Positions 1-8,890 of a stretch of DNA of 62,070 nucleotides are shown in pieces (position 1 is the first letter of the stretch; each line of letters opens with the position of its first letter). The position numbers and the translations under genes are program-made. A model generated the notes under the pieces. That model saw nothing but the letters and a program-made list of their open reading frames with translations. It was not told the origin of the DNA and made no database searches. This DNA is from Thermoanaerobaculia bacterium (GTDB lineage: Bacteria; Acidobacteriota; Thermoanaerobaculia; Gp7-AA8): the NCBI GenBank assembly GCA_017883235.1, contig JADGNY010000019.1:1-62070 (forward strand), in the 5' to 3' direction.

Positions 1-2778
1 TCCCGTCACCAGTTCCCGGATCTGCTGGGCCTGGCGGCTGATGGCTTCTCTCCAGGTGATGGTCACCCCTTCGGCGGGCGTGAAGGTCACCGAAAGCCGT
101 CGCTTCATCTCGGCGACCACGCTTCCCCGGGCCGCGCTGTCCATGATGCAGCGGCCCTCGCTGCTCTCGAACTGGGCCGGAGTGATCTGCCCTTTGCGGA
201 TCAGCGTGAGCACGACACGGTCACCGAGGTGCCGCAGCTCCTCCTGAAGATCCGCCGCCAGGGGATTCCAGCCCGTACCTTCGCGTTGCTCGTGATAGAT
301 GCCGATGGCCGGCGTCAGGCCGGCGGCGATGAGCGCCGCCGCGGCGTGGTGATAGAGGATGGAGTAGGCCAGCGAGAGCATGGCATTGACAGGATCGGGA
401 GCCGGGTGCCGCTTTCTTGCGTTGAAGTGCCACTCCACCGGGAGCGCCTTCTGCAGCGCGGCGAACCACACCGCCCCCCCGCGTCCCTCCACGCCCCGTA
501 CGGAGTCGACGGCGCTTTTGTTCCAGACCTCCTGCTCCAGCGCCCGAAGCGCTTCTCCCGCCTCGGCATCCTGGAGGAGCCGGCGCGCCACCGCCGCATA
601 GGCTCGCAGCTTCGCGGCGACGATCTCGCGGATGAAATCGCTCCGCGGCTCCTGCAGCTCTGTGAAACGCGCCTGGGCCAGCCAGATACGCTGATCGGGC
701 GCATACGGGGAGGTCATCGCTTCCAGCCGTCCCATGGCGTCACACAGGAAAAGCGGCACCCCCTGCCGCGCCAGCGCCAGCATGAGCGGGAGGGTTCCGC
801 GAGGTTCGCCGAAGAAGACGACGTGGGCGATCTCCTTCAGCAGCCGCCGCTCCGTGTGGCCGCCGCCCTCGATGCGGACGGCTCCCTGCTCCAGCCGGAG
901 CGAAGTGGCAGGGCTGAGCACGTAGAGTGGACTGCGCAGTTCGCCCTCGGGCTGGCGCTCCATGAGCCGCACCGGCGGAGGACGCAGCCGCTTGACCTTG
1001 CCGCCTTCGAGCAGGAGTTGCTCGATCTCTTCGATGGGGAGCGAGGCCAGCCAGGAGCGCGGCGGGATGCGCGTGGCGGCGTCGGGCGTCCCGGCCTCGC
1101 CATGCGAGGCGTCGAGCACGACCGAACGGCAGAAGAGGTAGCCGAGATAGGTCAGCCCCTGATCGAGCGAACGGATGGAGGTCTTTTCCTCACTGAGCTG
1201 AAGCTCGAGCTCCGCCAGCGCGTTGCGCGCGGCATCCCGGGCCGCCTCGGCTGCCTCGATGGTGCGGCAGAGGATGACGAAGTCGTCGGCATAGCGGACG
1301 AGCCGGAATCCCTGTTCCAGCAGTTTCTCATCGAATACGTCGAGGTAGAGGTTCGCCAGCAGAGGCGAGATCGGTGCCCCTTGCGGCAGCCCCTGGGCGC
1401 GCTCGATGGTTTGTCCGTCGAAGACGACCGGCGCGGTGATCCACGGCTGCACCAACGCATCGACCGGATCGAGCGGGAACCACGCCCGCAGCATCGAGAG
1501 CATCCGCTCCCAGTCGACGGAGTCGAAGAACGATTCGATGTCGGCGTCGAGGACGTAGGTGTACCCCTCGCGGTAGGCCTGCTGGATTGCGCGGGCGGCA
1601 CCGGCGCGGGAGAGCCCTTTGCGGTAGGCCCACGAGCAGTCTTCGAGCAGGGTGTCGATGGCCGGCGCCAGCACCTGGACCGCGGCCCGCTGGGCGATGC
1701 GGTCGCGCAGATTGGGGACCGCCAGGGGCCGGACCTTTTCTCCTTCCTTTTGATGGAGGAATCCGCTGAGCGAACCGCTGCGGTAGGTGCCGCTCTTCAG
1801 CTCGCGCCGCAGGCTGGTGAGCTCGATCTGTTCCTCCGATCCCGCTTCATCCAGAACGTGTTTGGCGGCGCCTGCGAGGTTGTTCTCTTCGGCGACCTCG
1901 GAGAGGAAGGAGACGCTGGGCTGGAAATCGGCGAAAGGAGGACCGCCGTCCACGCGCCAGGCACCGAGGCCGTAGTGCGTCTGCTCGCCGAGATGGAGGA
2001 ACTGGCCGAGGGCGAGAAGGTCCGCCCATTGCGGATCGACCGGGCCGAGGTCGATTCCGCCAACGGCGCCGCCGAGGTCGTCGAGCTTGCTGCGGCGGCG
2101 CTCGCGGGGAACGGGCGCGCTGCCGATGGGGGTGCGGCTGAGGTCGAGCCACGACAAACGGAGTGCGCCGCCGTCGGTGGCCGGCGGCAACGGCGGACGG
2201 CCGGCAGCGTCTTTCGGCCAGGCGCCGGTTTCGAGCTTCCGAAGACGCGACCAGAGCCGGTCAAGGAAGTGCGCCGCGGCAAACCAGTCGCCGTCCATCC
2301 ACTCCTGGCCGTTGCGGACGGCGTACTTGGGCCGCGAGAGACGGAGCGGCGAGATGAGGCGGAGGCGAACCGAGGGGGTGCCGCGGATGGCGCCGGCGAT
2401 CTCGCGGAGTCCGGGCTGCGGGAGGTTGCGGGCGGCTGTGACCTCGAAGGAGCCGAGTCCGGAGCATGCCAGGTGGCCGAGGCGGGCAAGGTTCTCCGCG
2501 ATGCGGCCGGCGTGCTCGCGCGAGGGACCTGCCAGCGTCACGCCGAGGTTGAATGTCGCGCCGGAGTCGAAGGCCACCCGGCCGGCCTCACAATCGAAGC
2601 CGGCGATGCCACGCATCCCTTCAGGATCAGCGTCGCCCTGAACGGCATCTCGGCGGCGGCGGTCGTCGGCGCCGAGAGCGAGCAGGCCGTGGACGATGAA
2701 GCCATGATGGAAGTGGAGGCGGAGAGGCTGATGAAGACGGAGCGTGAAGATGAGGCGGTCGAAGGGGATATCGATCAT
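1..2778 (-). CDS. cas6-RT-cas1: Cas6-reverse transcriptase-Cas1 fusion (type III CRISPR spacer acquisition), 3' end outside window
   Basis: The minus frame from ATG at 2778 is open for 926 codons to the window edge. Residues 1-270 look like Cas6: a C-terminal block LGQFLHLGEQTHYGLG near residue 260 is the glycine-rich end typical of Cas6. Residues about 300-590 are a group II-type reverse transcriptase, with a VLDADIESFF palm motif near 412, QGLPQGAPISPLLANL, and catalytic YADD at 496-499. Residues about 615-926 are Cas1 with its three metal ligands intact: E764 (GVEGRGG), H829 (GIYHEQ) and D843 (AADLQEE), spaced as in other Cas1 proteins. The protein would process crRNA and allow spacer acquisition, including from RNA by reverse transcription. 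It starts 8 bp after the DHH-CorA gene, so they are co-transcribed. Cas2, Cas10 and the array must lie beyond position 1. Trimodular Cas6-RT-Cas1 fusions are known but uncommon. Confidence 0.93.
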   Translation of the reverse strand, partial: MIDIPFDRLIFTLRLHQPLRLHFHHGFIVHGLLALGADDRRRRDAVQGDADPEGMRGIAGFDCEAGRVAFDSGATFNLGVTLAGPSREHAGRIAENLARLGHLACSGLGSFEVTAARNLPQPGLREIAGAIRGTPSVRLRLISPLRLSRPKYAVRNGQEWMDGDWFAAAHFLDRLWSRLRKLETGAWPKDAAGRPPLPPATDGGALRLSWLDLSRTPIGSAPVPRERRRSKLDDLGGAVGGIDLGPVDPQWADLLALGQFLHLGEQTHYGLGAWRVDGGPPFADFQPSVSFLSEVAEENNLAGAAKHVLDEAGSEEQIELTSLRRELKSGTYRSGSLSGFLHQKEGEKVRPLAVPNLRDRIAQRAAVQVLAPAIDTLLEDCSWAYRKGLSRAGAARAIQQAYREGYTYVLDADIESFFDSVDWERMLSMLRAWFPLDPVDALVQPWITAPVVFDGQTIERAQGLPQGAPISPLLANLYLDVFDEKLLEQGFRLVRYADDFVILCRTIEAAEAARDAARNALAELELQLSEEKTSIRSLDQGLTYLGYLFCRSVVLDASHGEAGTPDAATRIPPRSWLASLPIEEIEQLLLEGGKVKRLRPPPVRLMERQPEGELRSPLYVLSPATSLRLEQGAVRIEGGGHTERRLLKEIAHVVFFGEPRGTLPLMLALARQGVPLFLCDAMGRLEAMTSPYAPDQRIWLAQARFTELQEPRSDFIREIVAAKLRAYAAVARRLLQDAEAGEALRALEQEVWNKSAVDSVRGVEGRGGAVWFAALQKALPVEWHFNARKRHPAPDPVNAMLSLAYSILYHHAAAALIAAGLTPAIGIYHEQREGTGWNPLAADLQEELRHLGDRVVLTLIRKGQITPAQFESSEGRCIMDSAARGSVVAEMKRRLSVTFTPAEGVTITWREAISRQAQQIRELVTG

Positions 2779-2785
2779 GGGCCGG

Positions 2786-5275
2786 TCACTTTCGTTTCGG
2801 CCTTCCCTGATGACGGGTGCGGAAGAACGTCCATCGAATGACTCGGGCCAATCCGAAGAGGAGCAGCGCGCTGACGGCCACCGTGAGTATGAGGAGCAGC
2901 CACTCGCCCGCCGTCCCGATCGTGCCGCGTCCCAGCGGCCATTCGACAGCCGTGAACTTCAACATGTTCATCGAAAGAAAGGTCATGGCCAGCGCAACGG
3001 CAAGGCCGAAACCGCCGGCGAGGGACATGACGGTCGTCGTTTGCATCTGTTGCCGGGTATCCAGCAGTTCGAAATAGTCGTGGGTACTGTTGATCTCCTG
3101 CTGCACTTCCTTGAAGAGGTCGTCGATGTCGAGGCCGGTCCGGGCGCACGAATAGAGCTCGATGCCCTGCTGCTGATTGGAGACGAGCGGGAACTGGTAG
3201 AGATTCGTAAAGAGTGCAAAGTCGCGCCGGAGCCGGTCGAATTCACTGCGCCAGACGTTGTCGGCCTTCCGGTTGCCGGCGCCGCCGTCGCGGGCTTTCG
3301 CGGAGATCGCGCTGAGCGCTTCACTGAACCGGAACGTGGTGACCCGGACATAGAGCAACAGCAGCGTCTGATCGAAATACATGTCGGCGAAATGGCGGAC
3401 GAGCGGCGGATTCACGCTCGGTGCGGCCAGCATGGCACCGCTGTGCGTGGTGAAACCGTAGACGGTGCCGGATTCCTCCCACCGTTTCTGCGACCGCTCG
3501 CGCGCCCATTCCGTCTCGAACTCGCGCGTGCTGTTGCTGGCCTCCGGGGTTGGACCCGGCATGTCTACGTTCAACAGCTTTACCCAATGGCCAAGGGCTT
3601 CCGCCGGTGCGGCCTTGGCGTCGAACGCAAGGCGCAGCGTGTTGAGGCCCTTGTCGAGAATGGCGCAGGTCCAGACGTAGGTCCGGTTGTCGGCGTAGGT
3701 GACCCAGCTATTGCGCGGGCCGGTGTCGCCGAGTGCCTCCTTGAACATCCGGGCCGGATGGGCTGCGTCCTGACTCGCCTCCTTCCCCCACTTCCGCGGA
3801 AAAAGCTCGAACGCCCTATCGCCATCGACGATCGGTAGGTCGAGCATCGCCGCCCATCGTTCGTGGTAGGCGGAGTTGCCGCTCAGGCAGGCGGCGAGAT
3901 TACCAAGAGCCGGCGCGAGCTGGTGTTCGTAATACGGCCGGCGCCAGTATCGAAACAGCTCGTTGAGCCGGAGCAGATCGTCGAAGCGCGGCGCGGCGAA
4001 GTGCCCGTTCTCTTCAATGCTCGCAGGATCAGTGAAGTGAAGATCGAAGAGCAGGAAACCGGTGCGCAACAGATCGGCGTCTATCTCGCCGGGCGTTTCG
4101 GGGGCGGAGTACTCAAAGAGAACTATCCGGAGATCCGCGCGGGTGACCTTCACCTTGCGCGTGGGATCGCCACAGGAAGGAATCCAAAAGGATTCCGACG
4201 GGCCGGTGAACTTGAACCATGAGGCACGGCGGAACAGTACGCCGGCGGTCTCCAGCGTCAGGTAGTGGAGGCGTTCATAGACGCGGCCGGTTTTCTCGTC
4301 GAGCGATACGTCCTTCTCGAACCATTGTCCGCCGGCGGGTTTCTCCACCCGCTTCAAGCGGTATTTGAATGGGAGGACGAAGCGGGAAAACGTCGCGCCC
4401 CCTTCTTTCGTCTCGGGATCGCCGGCGACGACAAACAGGAGCAGGAACTTCCTCACGTCCGGGACTGGATCGCCGTGGCCCCAGAAACCTCTCTCGGGAA
4501 GAGCGCCGCCTGTCCATCCACCCGGAAAGCACCCGTCGAGCATCGCCACGATCCATCCTTCGCCCGAGAAGTTGATTTCGGCCGGCCGCGGCTCAGTCGG
4601 GGCTTGACTGATCACAAGGATGTTTTGTTCAGGGCCGTTGGCGACGGCGAGGCGATCGGTCACGGGTGAAATTCGATTGTGCGGCAGGCGAACGATGGTG
4701 AGTTTCCCGTCCCAGATCGTCTCCGCGGAAGCGATGGCCTGTTCCGCGCCGGTCTCGTCATCGGCGGTGATCCCCTGCGCTTTGCGGTCCGCCGCGCGAA
4801 TGCTGGCGATCTCCTGGTCCGTGAGGCCGAGAGCGCGCAACTCGGGGATCCAGCCACGGTCGTTGGCCGCCACACGCTCGAACCATGCTGTCCAGCGATC
4901 GGCGGGAAGTTGCAACAGCGCAAAGATCTGATGGAGTGACGTAGGCGCGCTGCCTCCTCCTCGGGGACCATGGTGATCGATGTGGATGGCGCCATCGCCA
5001 AGGCCGAGGTCGTCCTCCAGCTCGACCAATACGGGTGTCCTGCCGGCCGCAAGGGCGCGCTCGATCTGCTCGCGATACGCCGATACCTTCGCTCCCCACG
5101 GGAGCTGCCCATCGTGCAGATCTTCCGGCGCGATTCCGCTGGCGAGCAACAGCTCGTGGATCGTCGCCATCTCCAGGTCGCGGCCACCGAGAAAGAAGGA
5201 GAGAGGATCAGCCATTGGAGCGAGGATAGCGCGGTCTTGGTTTTTCAGCTCGACGGGCACTAGCCACTCGGTCAA
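2786..5275 (-). CDS. DHH-family phosphoesterase (NrN-like) fused to CorA-like membrane channel, CRISPR accessory
   Basis: 829 aa from a TTG at 5275; an ATG at 5215 (residue 21) is the likelier start because the first DHH-type strand begins just after it (SFFLGGRDLEM). Residues 25-300 resemble a DHH/DHHA1 phosphoesterase: GGRDLEM at 30-36, the DHH signature IDHHG at 99-103, and a later block with NFSGEGW and ERGFWG. A long soluble middle region follows. The C-terminus has a helix with EVQQEINSTHDYFELL, then two membrane segments (about 749-767 and 793-813). The first ends in SMN (768-770), where CorA proteins have GMN. In type III-B systems such as that of Bacteroides fragilis, CorA is the effector and NrN degrades the SAM-AMP signal. 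Here both appear in one chain. The role is inferred from domains and from the adjacent cas fusion; the middle region is unassigned. Confidence 0.8.
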   Translation of the reverse strand: MTEWLVPVELKNQDRAILAPMADPLSFFLGGRDLEMATIHELLLASGIAPEDLHDGQLPWGAKVSAYREQIERALAAGRTPVLVELEDDLGLGDGAIHIDHHGPRGGGSAPTSLHQIFALLQLPADRWTAWFERVAANDRGWIPELRALGLTDQEIASIRAADRKAQGITADDETGAEQAIASAETIWDGKLTIVRLPHNRISPVTDRLAVANGPEQNILVISQAPTEPRPAEINFSGEGWIVAMLDGCFPGGWTGGALPERGFWGHGDPVPDVRKFLLLFVVAGDPETKEGGATFSRFVLPFKYRLKRVEKPAGGQWFEKDVSLDEKTGRVYERLHYLTLETAGVLFRRASWFKFTGPSESFWIPSCGDPTRKVKVTRADLRIVLFEYSAPETPGEIDADLLRTGFLLFDLHFTDPASIEENGHFAAPRFDDLLRLNELFRYWRRPYYEHQLAPALGNLAACLSGNSAYHERWAAMLDLPIVDGDRAFELFPRKWGKEASQDAAHPARMFKEALGDTGPRNSWVTYADNRTYVWTCAILDKGLNTLRLAFDAKAAPAEALGHWVKLLNVDMPGPTPEASNSTREFETEWARERSQKRWEESGTVYGFTTHSGAMLAAPSVNPPLVRHFADMYFDQTLLLLYVRVTTFRFSEALSAISAKARDGGAGNRKADNVWRSEFDRLRRDFALFTNLYQFPLVSNQQQGIELYSCARTGLDIDDLFKEVQQEINSTHDYFELLDTRQQMQTTTVMSLAGGFGLAVALAMTFLSMNMLKFTAVEWPLGRGTIGTAGEWLLLILTVAVSALLLFGLARVIRWTFFRTRHQGRPKRK

Positions 5276-5283
5276 GTCTCAGC

Positions 5284-5872
5284 TCAGAGCTTGAAGAGAG
5301 GGGCGTCGAAGTCGCTGGCGATCCGGATGCGGCCGCGCATGCGTCCAGCCTGACGAACGACGGCTTCGTTCATTTCCTCGACACTCACGCTATGCCGGCG
5401 ACGGCGCTTCAACAACTCACGCAGCTCACGCACGTCGAGACTGGCATTGCGGACGACGACATCGCCGTTTCCCGTGATCACGAAGTCAATCTGATCGCCG
5501 GCGTCGAGGTGCAGACGATCCATCAGCGACTCGATCTTCTCGCGCCCCCACAGCTTGGCGATGCTCTCGCTCGCGCCCGGCGCCGGCAGCGTCAGCTCTT
5601 TCGTCCACGGCTCGTTGCCGATGCTGCCGGGCCGTGAAGCCGGAAGTCAGCATGACGGTCTCCGACTTCACGGCCGGGCTTACGACGTAGACACCAGGCG
5701 TCGACGTCTTCAGCAGCAGGCCGGCGCGGTCGTTCTTATCCAGCGTCGTCGTCTCCTGTCCCTGCGCTACGAACGGCAGGAAGAACAGCAGCGAGAGCAG
5801 CAGGACCATCCATCGCTCCAGGGTGTAGTCGCGGGGCTTGTATTCGGTGTCTGTGATGTCGTTGGTCTCCAT
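5284..5872 (-). pseudogene. Chimeric remnant: VIT/VWA-type membrane protein start joined to AbrB-like antitoxin
   Basis: From ATG at 5872 the frame gives a short cytoplasmic lead, one membrane segment (MVLLLSLLFFLPFVAQG) and a beta-rich stretch ending ETVMLTSGFTAR. The reading then shifts frame near 5640 and continues as EPWTKELTLPAPG and LWGREKIESLMDR, typical of VIT/VWA proteins. It then joins directly to LDAGDQIDFVITGNGDVVV (start usable at 5523), an AbrB/MazE-type DNA-binding fold with a C-terminal tail SVEEMNEAVV. The usual antitoxin N-terminus with its K-G-Q motif is missing. I read this as a deletion that fused two broken genes. The last 79 codons could still be translated on their own. 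The stop lies 8 bp before the TTG of the DHH-CorA gene. Confidence 0.55.
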
Positions 5873-6040
5873 CGTCGTCTCCTTCGATCTTCGATGGGAT
5901 CAATAGAAGTCCGCGATGTGACGTGGCCAGTGTCCAAAGGAGGAGAACCGGCGGCAGGATTGTGGCGGGATTGTGGCGAGGGCGGGCGCGGCGCGGCGAC
6001 ACCGTACAATGCCGCTCAAATGCGAATCCTGACGGTTCCG

Positions 6041-6580
6041 CCGAGCGTAGCGAGGGAGAACCGTCAGGATCTCCGGTGGAATCGCGGCAACCTCGCTGAA
6101 ACCACCGTGCGGTTCGCGCAACCGCCGTTTCATGCGCAACTGAAGGGCGGGCTGACCGGAGATGCTGCCCGGTTCGCTACGCTCACTGGCAGCATAGGAC
6201 TTCAGGGCACGCTGAGCGTAGCGAGGGAGAACCGTCAGGATCTCCGGTGGCATCGCGGCAACCTCGCTGCAACCACCGTGCGGTTCGCGCAACCGCCGTT
6301 TCATGCGCAACTGAAGGGCGGGCTGACCGGAGATGCTGCCCGGTTCGCTGCGCTCACTGGCAGCATAGGACTTCAGGGCACGCTGAGCGAAGCGAAGGAG
6401 AACCGTCAGGATCTCCGGTGGAATCGCGGCAACCTCGCTGCAACCACCGTGCGGTTTCGCGCAACCGTCATTCCATGCGCAACTGCAGGGCGGCGCCACC
6501 GGAGATGCTGCCTTCTCGCTGCGCTCACTGGCAGCATAGGACTTCAGGGCACGCTGCGCTCACTGGCAGCATAGGGACTT
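6041..6580. repeat. 171-bp tandem repeat, three copies plus a partial fourth
   Basis: The block starting CCGTCAGGATCTCCGGTGG begins at 6061, 6232 and 6403, an exact period of 171 bp, with few differences between copies. A truncated fourth copy with CACTGGCAGCATAGG ends just before the response regulator. Because 171 is a multiple of three, long open frames run through it on both strands, but none resembles a protein. The stretch 5873-6587 has no other gene. Confidence 0.92.
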
Positions 6581-6587
6581 TCAGATC

Positions 6588-7286
6588 ATGCGACAGACCA
6601 TCGCAGTCGTCGACGACGAAGAGACGATCCGCGAGACGGTCGCCTTCGCTCTGCGCCGCGACGGCTATGACGTCGTCACCTTCTCGGACGGGGCCGCGGC
6701 GTGGGACGTCGTCAAAGACAGGCTTCCGTCGCTGGCCATCCTCGATATCACCATGCCGCGCATGGACGGCCTCGAGCTCTGCCGCCGCCTGCGGGCGCGC
6801 AGCGACACCCTCCCGATCATTTTCCTCACCTCGCGCGACGAGGAGCTCGACCGCGTCCTCGGCCTGGAGCTCGGCGCGGACGACTATCTCTGCAAGCCGT
6901 TCTCGATGCGCGAGCTGGCCGCGCGGGTGAAGGTTCTCTTCCGCCGCCTCTCCTTCATCGAGAACCCGGCCGCACAGCAACAGGAAGCACCGCTGCGCTG
7001 CGGTCCCCTCTCCCTCGACCTGCAACGCTACATGGCCACGTGGAACGACACGCGCGTCGACCTCACCGTCACCGAGTTCATGATGCTGCACGCCCTCGTC
7101 CGCCATCCCGGCCACGTGAAATCGCGCAAGCAGCTCACGAAAGAAGGCTACCCGAACGATACGTACGTGAGCGACCGCACCATCGACACGCACATCAAAC
7201 GGCTTCGGCGCAAATTCGAGGACGCCGATCCATCATTCGCCGCGATCGAGACGGTGTACGGAGTGGGTTACCGATGGCTGGCGTGA
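6588..7286 (+). CDS. OmpR/PhoB-type response regulator, ChvI-like
   Basis: 232 aa. The receiver domain (1-120) has acidic residues D9, D10 and E11, phospho-acceptor D53 (ILDITMP), T81 and K103 (LCKPF). The C-terminal winged helix (about 138-232) has TVTEFMMLHALVRHPG and the ending YVSDRTIDTHIKRLRRKF ... ETVYGVGYRW, very close to ChvI, the partner of the acid/envelope-stress sensor ChvG. It overlaps the start of the next gene (kinase) by 13 bp, so the two form one unit. It is expected to be a cytoplasmic DNA-binding regulator; its targets cannot be read from the window. Confidence 0.93.
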   Translation: MRQTIAVVDDEETIRETVAFALRRDGYDVVTFSDGAAAWDVVKDRLPSLAILDITMPRMDGLELCRRLRARSDTLPIIFLTSRDEELDRVLGLELGADDYLCKPFSMRELAARVKVLFRRLSFIENPAAQQQEAPLRCGPLSLDLQRYMATWNDTRVDLTVTEFMMLHALVRHPGHVKSRKQLTKEGYPNDTYVSDRTIDTHIKRLRRKFEDADPSFAAIETVYGVGYRWLA

Positions 7287-8854
7287 GCACTCGGCTTACC
7301 AAACGCCTCCGCCGCTTCCTCTCCCGCATCGCCTTCCGCCTGATGGCGTTCAACCTCCTGCTCGTGTTCCTGCCTGTAGCCGGCATCCTCTACCTCGGGT
7401 CGTACGAGCAGCGCCTCCTCGGATCGCAGCGCCGCGCCTTGCAGGAAGAAGCGCGCCTGCTCGCCGCCGCCGTCGCCTCGGCCCAAGTGCCCGGGCGAAG
7501 CGCGCAGGAGATCCTGCTGGCACGCCACCGGCTGCGCGGCAATACGCCCGATCCGATCCGGCTGCGGGTGATCTCGCCGGTCGGCACCATCATCGCCGAC
7601 TCCCACGCCTTCAGCGGACCGCCGCCGCCGCAACGCGCCAACCGCGCCAAGCGCAACATCCTCTATCGCGCCGGCGCGGCCCTGCTTCGTCCGCTGCACC
7701 TCTCGCGGACCACCGAGCAGCCGCTCGCCGCAGGCGACTATTACGAGAGCTCGAAACGCCTGTTTGGGACGGAGATTCGGAGCGCGTTACAAGGCGAATC
7801 GGGCGCCGTCGAGCGCATCTCGCCCGACCGCCGCTCGGTCACCGTCTACGTCGCTGAGCCGATCCGCGTCGGCGACAACGTCATCGGCGCCACGCTGGCA
7901 TCGCAGAGCACCTTCCCGATCCTGCAGGATCTCTACACCGTCCGCCTGGGCATCCTGCGAATCTTCATCATCTCGGTGATCGTGGCCATCATCATCAGCC
8001 TGCTCGTGGCCACGACGATCGTCCGTCCCCTGCGCCAACTGCGGCTTGAAGCCGCCTCCATCCTCGACCGCCGCGGACGACTGCGCGGACGCTTCCGGGG
8101 TTCGCTCAAGCATGACGAGATCGGCGACCTCTCCCGCGCCCTCGAGCGCCTCACGCGGCGCCTCGACGAGCACGTCCGCTTCATCGAATCGTTCGCCGCC
8201 GACGTCTCGCACGAATTCAAGAACCCGCTGGCCTCGATCCGCACCGCCACCGAAATGCTCGCCGAAGTCGACGAGCCCGAGCAGCGCAAGCGGTTTCTAC
8301 GCATGGTCGAGCTGGAGATCGCCCGGATGGAGTCGCTCCTCTCCGGCGTCCGCGAGATCACGCTGATCGACGCCCAGCTCATTACCGAGCAACGAACCCG
8401 CGTCGATGTCCGCGCCCTGCTGGAACGAATCGTCGACGGCTTCCGCCTCCGCGAGCGCGCCAACGTCTCGATCGTCCTTAACACACCGCCGGAGCCGTGC
8501 GAGGTGAACGCCTCCGAGGATCGCCTGATCCAGGTCTTCGTCAACGTCCTCGAAAACGCCATCAGCTTCTCCCCGCCCGGCGGCGTCGTAACGATCACCC
8601 TGTCGCGCGATGCCTCTACGATCGTCACCACGATCGCCGATCAGGGACACGGAATCCCGGAGCCGGACATGCCCCGCGTCTTCGACCGCTTCTTCACCCA
8701 CCGGCCGGAGGGTACGCGCCCTCGCGCCTCACACACCGGGCTCGGGCTGGCGATCGTGAAAGCGATCGTCGATGGGTATGGGGGGGCCATCACGCCGTCG
8801 AACAACGCCATGGGTGGTGCGACGTTCGAGATTCATCTGCGTCCATCTGCGTAA
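7274..8854 (+). CDS. Membrane sensor histidine kinase, ChvG-like
   Basis: 526 aa from ATG 7274, inside the end of the regulator gene; the open frame extends further upstream but only in the shadow of the regulator. It has a first membrane helix at about 22-42 (LMAFNLLLVFLPVAGILYLG), a periplasmic sensor region, a second helix near 230-255 (IFIISVIVAIIISLLVATTIV) and a HAMP segment. The dimerization domain carries the phospho-acceptor H313 in DVSHEFKNPL. The C-terminal ATPase has an N box (NVLENAISFSPPGG) and G boxes (DQGHGIPE, THTGLGLAIVKAI-like). All catalytic elements are intact. It should phosphorylate the upstream ChvI-like regulator. Confidence 0.93.
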   Translation: MAGVSTRLTKRLRRFLSRIAFRLMAFNLLLVFLPVAGILYLGSYEQRLLGSQRRALQEEARLLAAAVASAQVPGRSAQEILLARHRLRGNTPDPIRLRVISPVGTIIADSHAFSGPPPPQRANRAKRNILYRAGAALLRPLHLSRTTEQPLAAGDYYESSKRLFGTEIRSALQGESGAVERISPDRRSVTVYVAEPIRVGDNVIGATLASQSTFPILQDLYTVRLGILRIFIISVIVAIIISLLVATTIVRPLRQLRLEAASILDRRGRLRGRFRGSLKHDEIGDLSRALERLTRRLDEHVRFIESFAADVSHEFKNPLASIRTATEMLAEVDEPEQRKRFLRMVELEIARMESLLSGVREITLIDAQLITEQRTRVDVRALLERIVDGFRLRERANVSIVLNTPPEPCEVNASEDRLIQVFVNVLENAISFSPPGGVVTITLSRDASTIVTTIADQGHGIPEPDMPRVFDRFFTHRPEGTRPRASHTGLGLAIVKAIVDGYGGAITPSNNAMGGATFEIHLRPSA

Positions 8855-8890
8855 TCTGTGGACGCGGTTTTATCCGCAGATGACGCAGAT
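8845..8890. repeat. REP-like hairpin at the 3' end of the kinase gene
   Basis: Two 18-base arms (8845-8862 and 8873-8890) are inverted complements with two mismatches and a 10-base loop; the first arm contains the kinase stop codon. The sequence consists of repeated ATCTGCG words, as in dispersed intergenic palindromes. It may act as a terminator or mRNA-stabilizing structure, but no U-tract follows. Confidence 0.6.

Noticed and set aside
229..2841. 870-codon plus-strand frame
   Set aside because: It is the antisense shadow of the Cas6-RT-Cas1 gene; the translation is Arg/Glu/Gly-rich and lacks any motif, while the minus frame has intact RT and Cas1 residues.
5900..6499. 199-codon minus-strand frame over the 171-bp repeats
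   Set aside because: Open only because the repeat period is a multiple of three; no ribosome site or recognisable domain.
6041..6580. CRISPR array
   Set aside because: Units are 171 bp and repeated whole; there are no short repeats with variable spacers. No array was found in the window.
6701..7273. N-terminal extension of the histidine kinase frame
   Set aside because: It lies inside the response regulator in another phase and has no protein-like features; the kinase starts at 7274.
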